A stretch of DNA of 64,000 bases from Citrus sinensis. Its lineage: Eukaryota; Streptophyta; Magnoliopsida; Sapindales; Rutaceae. The position numbers were made by a program, and so were the translations under genes. The notes beneath the pieces are model-generated. The model made no database searches, had not been told where the DNA came from, and saw nothing but the letters and a program-made list of their open reading frames with translations. Shown here in pieces: positions 13,120 through 26,100 of the stretch. The stretch covers positions 28,031,501-28,095,500 of the forward strand of contig NC_068559.1 of the NCBI RefSeq assembly GCF_022201045.2. The letters run 5' to 3'. How positions within the stretch are numbered: position 1 is the first letter of the stretch; each line of letters starts with the position of its first letter.

Positions 13120-15480
13120 TGATGACTATGAGCTGGGAGGGTTCTTTATGACCCAAACATAATTTTGGTGGAAGAAACCGGATTAGTTTTAGGAGAAAAC
13201 CCCGACTTTTTTTCTTAGACCTATTTTAGACCCAAAACGAAAGGTTGTAGCAGGCGATCTTGTGATTTTAACGGAAGATATTGGAATTATGAGCTTTTTT
13301 TTTTTTTTTTTTTTATACTCACATCAATATTGATGAAACTACACCATTTGAAAAAAAAAAAAGGAAATCAGTTTCGAGCCACGGAATAATTTCTATGGAA
13401 TTTTCATTCTTTTTTTCAAAAAAAAAAAAAAAAGAAAAGAAAAAGAAACTATGAGAACTTTTTGGAATAATGTGAAATTATTTGAGAAGGTTTTTTATGA
13501 CCCAAATAAGATGTTTATGGAAGAAAACCAAATCAGTTTTTGAAAACTTATTTTTGACCCAAAACTATAGGCTATAACATACAGTTTTGAACTTTTATAG
13601 GACGATTTTGAAAATTTGAATTGATTTTAAAAAACTAATTCGATTTTCTTCCACTAAAATGCTCCTGTGATCAAAAGGAGCTTTCTCAGACAATTTCACA
13701 TCATTCCCAAAAGTTCTCCTAATTTTTTTGGAATTTTTTAATTTTTTAAGAAAATAAAAAATTCCATAAAAATTATTTTAAAACTCAAAATCAACCCTCG
13801 TTTTTTTCTTATGGTATAGTTTTGGCAATATTCACATCATTTTGAAAAGTTCTCTTAATTTTTTTCAATTTTCTTTGATTTAGAAAAAAACTCAAAATTT
13901 TCATAAAATAATTTCAAAACCTATTTCATGACTCGAAACCAACTCTCATTTTTTTATAGTTTCGCTAATATTTACCTTTGTGCAAAAAAAAAAAAAATCA
14001 GCTCAAAATTTCAAAATTTTCCGTATGTTATAGCCATAGGTTTGGGCCTAAAATAGCCTTGAGAAAAAAATTTTGGGTTTTTCTCTTCAAATTAATTCAG
14101 TTTTCTTCAACCAAACTCTTCTCGGGGTCATAAAGATGGAACATGATACTCTTCTGATATGAGTTATCATGATATTTTAAAGATTTTTTGTCATGTGTCT
14201 TTTACTGGTAGTATATGAGTAAAATTTAACTTTTTTTATTTATTAATAATCAATCAGTAATTTAGTAATTTACTCAGAATATGATCAAATCATGAGAGAA
14301 TTTTGATCTCATAAAGATTCCTCTTAGATAGTTTCACATCATTCCAAAAAGTTATCCGAATTTCTTTTGAGATTTTCTTTGATTCTTCAAAAAGAAAAAT
14401 TGAAAATTCTATAAAAATTATTTCGAGGTTCGAAACTAGGGTCCAGTTATGTTGCAACAATGGTACGATATTACTATTGCTCTCAACCATTGGATCTATC
14501 TAATACAACTATATAACTATAAATTTAATGACCGGTTGCAACATACATATCCATTCTCTGCAATGGTACTGTTTCACCAATATTGACCTTCGTGCATAAA
14601 ATCAACTCAAATTCCAAAATCGTCCTTTAAAAGCCTGAATCATGTGCTATAAGCCTTTAGTTTTAGTCCTAAAATAAGTCCAAAGAAAAAGTGTTTTGTT
14701 TTCTTCAGAATCTAATTCGGTTGTCTTCCACCAAAATCCTCTTTGCGTCATTTAGACGCTCTCAAACAATTTCACATCAGCCCAAAAAGTTTTTCTAACT
14801 TCTTTGTGATTTTCTTTGATTTTTCAAAAACAAAAGACCGAAAATTTTATAGATATCATTTTGGGGCTCGAAACCAACACTTTTTTTATAAAAAAAAATT
14901 ACGGTATAGTTTCCCCAATATTGAGCTTCATACAAAAATCAACTAAAAATATCTAAAATCTTCCTTTAAAAGCTCAATACTGTGTGTTCTATAGCCTTCG
15001 GGTTTTGGCACAAAATGGGCTGAGAAGAAAAGTTTAGTTTTTCTTTAAAAACTAATTTGGTTTTTTTCCACCAAAATCTGCTTTTGGTTATTAAGAGCCT
15101 CTTGAACAGTTTCACATCATTTTAAATATTTCTACCAATTTTTTTGAGATTTTCTTTAGTTTTTTTATAAAAAAAAGACCAAAAATTTCATAGAAATTGT
15201 TTCTGAGGCTCGAAACCAACTCCTGTTTTTTTTTTTTTTTATATGGTATTGTTTCGCCAATATTAACGTGCAAGTAAAAAACCAGCTCAAAATTATAAAA
15301 TCATCATTTAAAAGCCCAAGACCATTTACTATGGTCTTTAGTCTTGGTCCCAAAATAGGCCTGAGAAAAAAAAAATTGAGTTTTTCTCCTAAAACTAATT
15401 CGCTTTTCTTTCATCAAATTCATCTTTGGGTCGTAAAAAGTCCTCTCAAACAATTTCACGTCATTCCAAGAAGTTGGGTT
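13120..15480. repeat. Degenerate ~340-bp repeat array with an orientation switch
   Basis: A unit with markers TTTCACATCATTCCAAAAAG, GAGGCTCGAAACCAAC, GTTTCGCCAATATTGACC and TTCTTCCACCAAAATCC recurs. Marker 1 is near 13694, 14330, 14769, 15107 and 15455; marker 2 is near 13935, 14430, 14867 and 15211. Uninterrupted copies are 341-345 bp apart. From about 13125 to 13620 the same markers occur as reverse complements (TATGACCCAAA…GGAAGAAA, GTTTCGAGCCACGG), so the array is inverted about ~13625. No conserved coding frame. Copies are strongly diverged, so the array is old. Confidence 0.75.
14438..14562. mobile_element. Small insertion inside one ~340-bp repeat unit
   Basis: Compared with other units, about 125 bp interrupt the segment between GAGGTTCGAAACTA and ATGGTACTGTTTCACC. 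The insert has weakly inverted ends (GTTATGTTGCAACAA near the left, GGTTGCAACATACA near the right), so it may be a tiny MITE. Exact borders are uncertain. Confidence 0.4.
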
Positions 15481-17560
15481 TTTCATAACGGTGTATCGAA
15501 CCCTTTCAAGAGCAGGACCCATTATTTTAAAATTCTTTTTCTAATTGAACCCTCAATAAGTAAAACTAATACATACCTTAATACTATTAGCGTTCATTTT
15601 AATTCCCAAAATATCGCTCTCAGTAACATTTTCTACCATTTTTTTCAAATCCTACTGTGCATGTCATCCAGTGTGATTTATTTATTTTATTAATAAAGTT
15701 GGATGGAATCTTTAAGAACATAAAAGCAATTATGAAAGAGCGAATTTATTTTTAATTTTCTAGATTTTATGGGAGAACGGTATGCTTTTTGCGCAATTTT
15801 AGAGAGTACTTGACTTCAAATGGATTCTTGCTGGATACAAATTCTTTAATGTTTACTATTTAGAATAACATGACATTCCAACTAGACTAATGATGAATTT
15901 AAAGAGTTTGCAGAAAAAGAAACAATGTATAAAAATAAAATTTGAGCGTGTGTTAAGTATCACCAAAAGATTCTTGAAATGAAATTTTATTATTCAATAA
16001 TAAAAATTGCAAAAGACTTTTCATATAAAATTCTTCAAATGAAATCGTTGAATAGAGAGAATAATGATCTCATCTGAAAAATCTTATTTGAAGAGTGTCT
16101 TGAATATCATTTTTTATCTCATTATTGTCAAAGACGGACAAACATTATGTAATTGCTATTATTTTGATGAGGGGAAAATTTTAACTAAAATAATAAAAAC
16201 TTATTTTTATTTAAAAAAAATTTTGATAGAGGATTTATTTTTTCACTCTTCTATTTATCACATAGGTAAATAAATAAGTATTTGAGAAGTAAAGAGCTTA
16301 CATTGATTTTTCAGAGAGAAAATATTGTGATTTAGTTAGATTTATCATTGTCCTTCACTGTAATTGCAACCAGGAGGGTGAAAATAGCACTACTCCTCTT
16401 TCAAAGCTTGCCAACAGGTATGAGCCTAATGAAAACGAGCTTTTACCACACAAGATTTTCTTGCTAAGTAACAGAATGGACAACAAAACTTGACTTTTCT
16501 GAGCGCCAAGGCCATGATGTACACGAATCATGATAATGTGAAGCAGCATCCTTTGAGTGAGTAGGGGTGGGCCGGACGGTTGTCAATGCCGTCAATGGCA
16601 AGATACGTTCATAAAAGTAGAAGAATAACAAATTAAAAAGGTCTGTGGAACAACCATGCGACTTTCAAAATGTCGAGCCTGGGATTAGTTCAATCTAGGA
16701 AGTAGTAGCCAAACCCCTCAGAAACTCAAGATTTTTAGGAAATGAAAAATAAATAATCAGGGTTCCACTGATTATTTATTTTTCCCAAAACCCAAACCCC
16801 AGCTTCTGAAAAAATAAATAAAAGTCCTAGAGTTTCTTTACTAACCGGATGCAGACACCCCAACAGTCTTCAAGCTCCACTTATCAGAACTAGAATACAA
16901 ACTTCAAAAATTTTACATTTGGTCACAAGAAAAGATGATGATTCTTTTTAAGACTATAGTCTCCACTCATTTCAACATTATCAATCTGGCCAGTGGCGAC
17001 AGCATTTAGTTTTGACATCAACCAGAATCAATTATAGTATAGTCAGTCTCAAAAGGAAGCAAGTTAACCTCCTGAAAACAAGACACCAAAAACTGACAAG
17101 ACTATTGAAAGGCCTCTAGAATTTGAATCAGAGGGAGTGTAATAATATGGATGGTCAAATCATTTTAGCCTCAAGGAGCTCTAGTAAAGTAGCAATGGCC
17201 ATGAAGAACCATCCACAAAATCACCAATTTACAAGGTTGCATAGGGCATGCAAAACAGGACGTAGCAGATTTAAATTAAATTCTAACGAAGTTATGGTAT
17301 AGGAACAACGACAATTTACCAACAACAAACACGGTCAAAAGTATACAAATGGCAAGAAAAAATCATTCATTTTTCAAGTAAAACGGGTAAACAAGATAAA
17401 GTCACCAAACTACTTGGTTCCTTTATCTCCACGATTTACAACACATGATCAAGCAATCATCAGAGAAGAAGATTGAAAGTTCTTCTCAATGCCAAATAAA
17501 TATTTCAAGGGGTAAAAGAAGGTAATATACATACAATTAAAATCATTTGAACTTCTGCAA
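15481..17560. other. Intergenic DNA
   Basis: No gene recognised. The last ~500 bp probably include the 3'-UTR of the minus-strand mTERF gene. Confidence 0.45.
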
Positions 17561-17565
17561 CATAC

Positions 17566-18432
17566 TTACAATAATGAGCTTCTCTCGGCCAGCTTCAAGC
17601 GCATTTCAATCAACCTAGCATTGAACTCTCCATCACTAACTCTTAACATTTGGGCCAAAGGAAGCTTAAACCCGTGGTCAACCAAAATCCTATACCTAGG
17701 CTTAATCTTCCTCTCTAAGCTAAAGGAAAAATATTGTGGAAACTTCTTGAGTTCATCCAAATCACCCTTCATTTCCTGGATGAAAAAATCAACTTTTGGC
17801 ACCAAATTATTCTCCACGCTAAAAGTCAACAACCCAGGAGATCTTATCACCATCCTCTCCACTTCCTCATCCGAAAACCTTAAATTCTTCAAAAAATCAA
17901 TCTTTGGCTTCAAAGTCCTCTCCACGCTCGAGACCAACAACACAGTCGTCTGACAGTTAATTTTATGACTACCCTTAAACCCGAATTCTACAAGGAACTT
18001 AAAAGTGGGACGCAATTGGGTTTTCAAATCGGAAACCAAGATTCTAGGGCAGCGAGTGAGAGATTTGGGGAGGTCGTTGAACGGAATAAGCACTTCCTCG
18101 AGGAGGAAATCGATGATGGGCTCGAGGTCGCGGGGAATGTCGGCGGTGAGGAGTTTCGGGTGCATGTCCAAAATCCGTCCGACGGCTGGGGGAGAGAGGC
18201 CGAGGGAGAGCAAGTAGTGTTCCAGGGAGAGGAGAGAGGAGAGCGGGGTGCAGCGGAAATTGGGGTTCTGGTGAAGGGCTTTTTGGGGATTTACGTTGAG
18301 GGCTTGGAGGTGGAGGATCTTTTGGCGGAAGAGGAGGCCGGCGTCCTTGGTAGTGGCGGAGATGTGTGACGGAGGTTGAACGGAGGTTTTGGGCAGGTTT
18401 AGTGGTACGGGGGGTTGTAGTCTTGTCATCAT
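17566..18432 (-). CDS. mTERF-family organelle protein (intronless, mTERF10/11-like)
   Basis: A single uninterrupted frame encodes 288 aa. Two adjacent ATGs begin it; the first (18430-18432) is taken. The N-terminus (about 35 aa, rich in Pro/Thr/Ser and poor in acidic residues) resembles an organelle transit peptide. The rest is a run of ~30-residue helical mTERF repeats, seen as repeated hydrophobic blocks of the type P.LL..D...L.P...FL, for example RILDMHPKLLTADI, RCPRILVSDLKTQLRP and RSPGLLTFSVENNLVPK. mTERF proteins bind nucleic acid and act in plastid or mitochondrial transcription, splicing or translation. The C-terminal block (KFPQYFSFSLERKIKPRYR) resembles the short mTERF proteins I recall as At2g34620 and At3g18870. 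The family is secure, but the exact orthologue and organelle are inferred. Introns are absent, as is usual in this family. Confidence 0.88.
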   Translation of the reverse strand: MMTRLQPPVPLNLPKTSVQPPSHISATTKDAGLLFRQKILHLQALNVNPQKALHQNPNFRCTPLSSLLSLEHYLLSLGLSPPAVGRILDMHPKLLTADIPRDLEPIIDFLLEEVLIPFNDLPKSLTRCPRILVSDLKTQLRPTFKFLVEFGFKGSHKINCQTTVLLVSSVERTLKPKIDFLKNLRFSDEEVERMVIRSPGLLTFSVENNLVPKVDFFIQEMKGDLDELKKFPQYFSFSLERKIKPRYRILVDHGFKLPLAQMLRVSDGEFNARLIEMRLKLAERSSLL

Positions 18433-20130
18433 TTTTCCAGTTTTTTGCTCCTTTTTTATTATTATTATTATTATTATTTCAAGCGAATGACAGAATGAGT
18501 GAGTGCATGGCGGGGGATATCATGTAGCATATATATATGTTCCACTATCACTTTCATTTTTCCTGAGTGTCCTGATGCTGGATTCTAAGTGCACCCTGCA
18601 AACCCACACACCCGGCCCGATCTTTTCTCATCCTGTAAAACAGTAAAACCAGCGGGTTCCTCAAGAGATTTGAGTGGTAAAGCCCTCTAAAATTCTTAAA
18701 AAAAACTCTTTTCTAATTATTTTTATTTTAATATCAAAAGTACTCTTTTCTAAGGAAGCCCCATCTTTGTTTGTTTGTTTTTTCAGACGAATGGGAAAAA
18801 AAAAAAATCTTGTTCTCTGCCATGCACTTAACAATTTTTTGGGTATAAAACCAATCGTTAATTTAAGTTTATGAACTCTATTTTTTAGTTCAAAAGTATC
18901 CTCGAATTCAAACGCAGATCGAAAGCAAAGTAGAGAAAGTCGAAGGTGGGGATCTATTTGTTAACCACCATCGGTCTCTCTGTCACGGCTTCTTGTTTCA
19001 TCTATAAAGCACCATCTTCTAGGCGAAAATACAATCATGCAATGGAGCTCATAAGTTATAAATAAAGCAATGGTATCAGTCTTTTTAGTTTTAAGTTACT
19101 TCCTTTTGGGTTTAAAGTTTAAATCATAAATGCTTGAATGGGTTAAAATTTTGCTTAAAGTGCATCAAATTGAAGAGAAGGGTGTGTTAAGACTTACGAG
19201 TTAGAAGAAAAGAAAAATGGTAAATACATTTAATTATATATTTGTTCTTAAGGGCCACTTTGGTAATATTGTAGTTTTTAAAATAATTGTTGTTTGCTGT
19301 ATAACATAAATAATTAACTACGAAGAGAATCAATCAAACGTTTGGTAAAATTTATTTTTAAAAGTAATGTCTGTTTTTAAAATAGTCGTGTGGGTTTGAT
19401 GAATCTCATTATTAAACTGTTATAAGAATATAAATGATTGAATTAGACATAATGTTGAATAAAATTTATTTATACATTTATGAACATATAAATAAAATCT
19501 TTTTAATTACGTATATATAATAATTGATAACTATAATAAATATTTTATATTATTAATGTTATTTTTTATTTTGTTATCCCAATATAATTGGTAATGACAA
19601 TAATTTCTTTAAAGTTAATGATTTTATTTCCTAATTAATAAGTATAATTTTGGATTTTAATGATAAATAAAAGGATATATATGGAATTTTATTGAGTAGA
19701 AAAGTGATTTTCAAAATCAGATTTTTCAAAATACTTTTTCCTCACTTTTCAAAATCTACTATAAGATGAGGTGATTTTGCTAAAAGTGATTTTAAAAAAA
19801 AATTATCAAACACTAAAATTAATTTTTAATTTTTTAAAATTATTTTTGAGTCTTTCAAAAGCAATCTCAAACGAGCTCTAAATGTTGCATCGATGGAGAG
19901 TGTGTTATAAAGATAATGAAGGGGTGTTAATTGTACTACTTCAAGAGATATATAAACACAACTAGGTGTATTTTTAAATGAAAAATCGGGTGCATTAAGT
20001 TCAAGTTGGTCTCGGTCTAGTACTGGGATGATGCTTTGGCCCAAACCCAATGATGTGAAGGGCAATAGATAGGCTTCTAGCACCGTACAATTATTCTTTT
20101 AAAACACCTATTTGAATTATACTCCATTTA
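18433..20130. other. mTERF upstream region and AT-rich intergenic DNA
   Basis: (TTA)n at 18455-18478 lies just upstream of the mTERF start. No gene was recognised in the rest, which contains the repeat described at 19249-19880. Confidence 0.45.
19249..19880. repeat. Degenerate AT-rich repeat, copy 1
   Basis: This stretch starts TTAAGGGCCACTTTGGTAAT and ends TCAAACGAGCTCTAA, giving partly inverted ends next to TTA/TAA. It shares the order TTTTAAAATAATTGTTGTTTGCTGTA, then GAAGAGAATSA, ATTTTTAAAAKTA and a final TTTTAAAAT…TTTGAGTCTTTCAAAA region with the stretch at 47637-48362. It looks like a Harbinger- or hAT-type MITE remnant. Confidence 0.35.
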
Positions 20131-20900
20131 CGGAGTGTTTACTAGATAGCAATTGTAATTGGAATGGAGGAATCAAAATGAAGAAGTTGTTACTTAATTG
20201 CAGAAGGGAATGAGAATGAGATGGATGGGTTCCACACAAAACAAGGCATCACTACTGGGCTTGTGATTCTAGTTAGGGGTTGGGAACTACGATCATATTC
20301 TCAGCCATGGCGAAAATAACCTCATTATTTTCTTTGTTTTCTGAAAATACCCTCTCTTGTCATTGAAAAATATATATATTAAAAAAATAAAAAATAAATC
20401 CCTAATCTAGCAACTGTTCTCTCTCGCTTAGAAACAATCTACACTTTCTCTCGCATAACTTAGTGCTATCCCTCGTCATCGATCTCGTATCAATCATCGG
20501 TCAAATTCGTCGCTGATTGTAGCCTATTACCGTTTGATTCTGTTGCGTGCAGCGATCTCGATTTGACAGCTCATCACCGTCCAACATCTCCATCCAGCAT
20601 CTCAACTATATCGATTATTATTATTTATTCATATTATTATTGTTGTTGTTGTTGTTATTACTAATAATAATAATATTATTAAAATTATTATTATTAAGAA
20701 ATAGTATCAAGGACAATAATCAACAAATGGTATTTTAGTAAATTAAATTAGTTAATTTTAATTATAGGACAAAGTAAACATATCAATGGAAATGAGTTAC
20801 ATTCTGATTTTGATTTATACAGCTCAGATAAACCAATTATTATGATTCTCATTCCTGATTCCAATTCTAGTTCATTTTGATTACTGAATGTACCATTAAT
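20131..20900. mobile_element. Possible degenerate MITE
   Basis: The left end, GGAGTGTTTACTAGATAGC followed by AATTGGAATGGAGGAATC, and the complement of the right end (AGTAATCAAAATGAACTAG then AATTGGAATCAGGAATGAG) are loosely inverted copies of a motif common in plant TIR elements. Between them are TTG/ATT simple repeats. The borders and class are not firm. Confidence 0.3.
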
Positions 20901-20978
20901 ATCAAAATTACTCTCTCTAATTTAATAATCTTTTTATTTGAGTATTTAATTTTTAGCTATTTTCTCACCTTAAAACTT

Positions 20979-20994
20979 ACACACACACACACAC

Positions 20995-21054
<60 letters not shown>
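20979..21054. repeat. (AC)n(AG)n compound microsatellite
   Basis: About eight AC units followed by about 29 AG units. Confidence 0.95.
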
Positions 21055-21056
<2 letters not shown>

Positions 21057-22740
21057 TCCTTTTTTAGTAAAGACATCCTCACTTTGCACACTAAACTACA
21101 AAAAAAAATTACAAAATTTCAATACACTAGAGATTGTGTTCTTTTTATTTGTTAGTGTATTAAAATTTTTAGATTTTTTTTTGTTTTGTGTCAATGTTAC
21201 TCTTACTTGCTAAAATGAGGATTTATTCACTAGAAAATTATTATTATTATTATTATTATTCTTTAGTGAGATCATCTTCACTTTAATAAAATTAAGATGC
21301 ATGCTAAAATATTAAAAAAAATACATATTTAATACGTTAGAGATTGTGTTTTTAAATCTGTTAGTGGCATTTTTATTTTATTAAAATGAGGGTGTTCTCA
21401 TTATATATATGCAATCTTCCCCTCACCCTACACTTGAATAACTCTATGGTCGATAAATTTTTTGAAGTTTTCTATTCTCTATTATTCTCTTCAAATTTTC
21501 TTCTCTACAAAAAACCAAAAACACTAACTTCACAAGAATAAATATAATTAATCTAAAAATGTAAAGAAAAAGATAAATACGTTGTGTTAAATTTTTGTAA
21601 GCGAATACAATAGATGAGAGTCTAAAATTGAAAAAATGAAAATAGATTGATCATAAATCTGAAGAGTTTGCTATAATAGGAGGGGGCAAAAAAAAAAAAA
21701 TAAACATAACTATGCAATCAAAAGAGATGGAAGGGAAACAAAATATAAATGGCTTAATTATATCTGTGATCATCCTTAAATATAATTGAAGTAGAAAAGG
21801 AATTTTATCAGTACATTGAAGAGTTGTTAAAAGTGCGCTCAAATGCAAACCTAATAATAACGTTACGATTTGAGTAGAGCTATTTTTGAACACCATCTCT
21901 TTGTCACTTGCAAGTTTCGTTTTCAGAAAGAATTGATATACTTTTGTCATTATTATTGAGTTGTATTTAGTGGCTTTGGAATAAATATAAATTTTCAGTG
22001 AAAATCAAAATACTAGTAATAAGAGTCAACAAAGATTATGATTAAAGAAACAAGCAGCCGCAATGTCTTTTCATTGAAATTGTGTTGTGAATTTGTGATA
22101 GTGAAACTGAAATGGAATTAGGAAGGGATTAAAGAGTGAAATGAAGGGGCAAATTGGGAATTAAATGGGGAGAGGAGAAGAAAAGAAAAAAGAAAAAAGA
22201 CTAACATTATAAGTTTTATTAACGGATGGGGGTTGAATGAACATATTAGCTCCACAACCGCTCTAGGATTTTGTATTGACGCTATGTAGAGAGTGGCATT
22301 CATCCGACACAGCTGCCTGCACATGTAATTTTCATTTAGTATTTAACATAAATGGAGCGTATGGTATGACAGAGACAAGAAAAAGTGACCCAAAGCTTTA
22401 CAAAAACCAAACAGAGAGAGAAAATGTGGGAGTGAGTGATGATGTTACTGGAGGGCTTGAGTAGTTGTAGTTGTCGGTTTATATAACTCATGAAGTTGGT
22501 AAGGGTAATGGAAATGGGAAGCAAAAGGCCAAGGGAGTGTGACGGTGGGGGGTTGAGAGTTGAGGTTAAATAATTATAAGAAGGGGTGTAAAATGAATGA
22601 GTTGGTTCGGTCGGTTTTGAGGGAAACTTCTGAGCGATCCCTATTCTATAGCTCGTTCCAAATGACCGCTTTTCCCGCTCACCCGGTCGTGTAATACAAT
22701 CCTATATGTAAGCTCACGCCTCTCTCCCTCCATCTCTGCT
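21055..22740. other. Intergenic region upstream of the MADS gene
   Basis: No gene recognised. The final 100-200 bp (CTCTCTCCCTCCATCTCTGC, 22720-22739, and CT-rich DNA following) are pyrimidine-rich and fit a plant core promoter/leader. A likely non-coding first exon ends at the donor GG|GTATGT near 22828. Confidence 0.5.
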
Positions 22741-23113
22741 TTCTCTTTCTCTCTTTGGCCCCTTCCCCCCAACTTTTAAGCCTTTCCCTTCATCCTCTTT
22801 CAACCTGTCGTTTGATTTGCTCATTTGGGTATGTATGCTTTTCCCTTTCTTTCTTTCTGTCTTCCATTTTTTTTTTTCTTATTAAAGGTTTATTTTTTCA
22901 CCCTTTTACCCATATGGGTTTTTGTTTGTTTTTTACGATCTTCAAATCTGCTGAATTTTAAGTTTATGAATCATTGCTTTGATTATGATATTGTGTTACG
23001 CTTGGATTGGAAATTTCAATTGATTATTATTATGAGATACATTTTTTTTAAAAAAATTGTTTCGTGATTCTTAAAAGAGGGAATTTCAAGACATTTTGTA
23101 AATTATTTGCAGG

Positions 23114-26100
23114 ATGGGAAGGGTTAAGCTGAAAATAAAGAAGTTGGAGAATACAAATGGCCGTCAAGCGACCTATGCCAAAAGGAAACATGGCATCATG
23201 AAGAAAGCTAATGAATTATCAATACTTTGTGATATTGACATTATCCTTCTCATGTTCTCACCCACCGGCAAGCCTTCCTTATGTAATGGAAAGCGAAGGT
23301 ACTTTTTCCTTTGTGCCTAAGTATTGGAGGAAATCATAGTTCTTTGGAAGGTTTATTATTTTTGCGCCTTCAAGTAAAATACTAGTTATAAGTAGTTTCA
23401 GCAATTGTAGGCTTATAAAATTTTGTCATGCGATTCTATTTCACCATGACGTTTATGCATGTATGGCAAAGTTATTGGTGAAGTGAGTTGTGTGCATATT
23501 ATGGATTGTTGGCATCAAAATGGAAATGTTTTTGAGTGTTGGATCTTCATGTGCACACAAACCTTCAAGTTCTCAAGCATTGTAATAGTCACTGTTAAGT
23601 TTAATACTTTTTTTTTTCTCCCTCTGCGGATTTAGTAGCATTGAAGAAGTCATTGCGAAGTTTGCTCAACTAACTCCGCAGGAACGGGCAAAAAGGTACT
23701 ATCAGTTTATCTCCCTTGAATAACCATATGATTTATTTTACATTTCTATGGATATAATGACCGAATTGGAATTAAACTAATTTTCTCTTGATTGCTGCAG
23801 GAAGTTGGAAAGTCTTGAAGTAAGTTTCTTCTGCAACCCATTCTCTTTTTTGCTATTGATCTTGGTGTCTGCAATCCCATCACTCATATTTGCTAGATTA
23901 TCTTTTGGTTTCTCTTTGAAAGTGTAGGCATTAAAGAAGACATTTAAGAAGTTGGACCATGATGTAAATGTACAAGAATTTTTGGGTACAAGGTATTTGA
24001 TGATTCAATTTCAGCGGCACAGTTTGTTATATTGGAGCAGAATTTGATTTCATCTTATAATATATGGCTAATGAAACTCCATGTTTTCCTTTTTGACTTT
24101 TCATTTCAGTTCTCAAACAATTGAGGTATGTAAATTAGCTCCTTCTATCTTATTAATAATCATTTAAAATTTCTGTTCGAAGAATGTTCATTTGCCGTGA
24201 CATGCTCCATATTCCTCAAATTGTTTGAGCAGGACCTGACCAACCAAGCAAGGTTACTACAATCTCAACTTTCTGAAATGCACAGGCGTCTGAGGTGAAT
24301 TATCTGCAAATCTTTTTTTTTTTTTTTTTTTTTGTTTGGATTCTGTTGCATGCCCTTTTACAGAATTCACCCATGGTCAGTCGTCCTCTTGCTAATTGTA
24401 TATTTCATTGAATTCTGCAGGTATTGGACAAATCCAGATAAGATCAACAGTGTGGAACATTTGGGACAAATGGAAAATTCACTGAGGGATTCTCTTAACC
24501 ATCTACGAATGCATAAGGTATCTCTATCATTCCTTTGGTTAGGGCCATCTAAAGAAGTCCTTTATCTACCTTTTAGTCTTATGAAGACAATAGGTGATTG
24601 AAATTAGATTCAATTAGTTTATGTTCTTGGATGTCTCATTTGTTATTATTTGAAGTAGATGATTAGTTTTTCGATGATATCAATTACACTTGTCAGTGAG
24701 ACGTCATATTTGTTGCACTAAAACTGTTTGCATTCTTTTGGCAGGAAAATTTAGGAAAGCAGGAGCTTATGTCATTAGAATGCACTACTCAGGTAAAAGA
24801 AATGCTTAATTGATCAGGGAATACTTTTCCTGGATCCATTCTTATGCATGTTTAGTGGAATATGTTATCTGACCTTCTATCTCTTGCAGTTCCAAAATGG
24901 GATATGCATCCCTTTCAGAATGGGATCCGAGGAACAGCTTCAAACTCTATCTTGGATTCCAAATAACGATAATAGGCATATGGTTTTACCAGAGGATCCA
25001 AATTTGCTTTCCCATAGGTAAGTGACTAAGTGGACTTCTTTGTTTAAGCTTCTATTTTGGGACCTTTAAAGTTTGTGTCCTAGAAATCAGAATAACATGT
25101 AAGATGAGAAATCCGATTGTTGGATTTAATTCTTGCTCAAGTTGGACTAATGATTCTTTTTTTCCATCTGTTCTCAACCATTGAATTGTTTCTTCCTGTA
25201 GGGATGTGGAATGTTCAGGAAGCTCTTCCTTTGGGAGTTATTCTGGATACTTTGGCCCTGGAAAAAGTTCAGAGATTTCAAATTCTGGGCAGGATAGCAG
25301 CCTTCTTAGTGAGTTAAGTGGAACTCAATCACTGAGGCTACAACTTGGGGGGCAATGCTCTTACATACCATATAATGTCAGTTTGCTGAACGATAAATTC
25401 CAACCAGTTTCGGAGATGAACATACAAGAAAACCCTGTGGATTACCATGTCTCTGGAAGCTTGGAAGTTCCTAGGCCTGGATTTGACACCACCCCTGGGA
25501 GTTGGGCCTCCACGTCCGGACCTTGTGAAGTTACCTTGTTTGATGAGCGCTTATATTCCCAGGCAAGTTCTTTAAACTCTGGTGTTTCTTAAGTAAATGT
25601 TCTCTTATGTGGATCACTTAAAAATTCATATCCACCTTTAGCTTGATTAACTATTCAACTATTTTTTAAAGAAAAATTAAATGTCCACTTGGATTCTGGT
25701 TAGAGAGAGAGAGAGAGAGAATACTTTTGCCAACATATTGCTTTCCCTTTTGCTTGGTAACCTAGTGGCAGAAAATATTTGGATCATTGCTGAATCAGCT
25801 GCACAATTAAAAGTTCCCAAGGCTACCAGTTGATAAGCATTTTCTATTAAGTGAATAGTCCATTGTTGCATTGTAATTGAAATAAGAAATTGATCACACT
25901 CAATGGAGTTATAAAAGGCAGAAACTATCACTGAATTGATGCTTTAAGATTGATTTTAGGAATTCTGAGTATGCTGCCATTCTAACTTTTACTGTGAAGG
26001 CTGTTGTGGACCAATTTTAATGATGAGTATGTGCTCAAATCATCATGTGGCTGTTCAATTTGCTGGAACTTCTAAGCAGGCCCTTCTTTTTCAGTGTTCA

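Noticed and set aside
15268-15693. 141-codon frame in the repeat array
   Set aside because: Lies across the degenerate ~340-bp repeat units; the frame is not kept between units, so it is chance.
17965-18369. Plus-strand frame of 134 codons over the mTERF gene
   Set aside because: It is the antisense shadow of the mTERF coding sequence and has no domain of its own.
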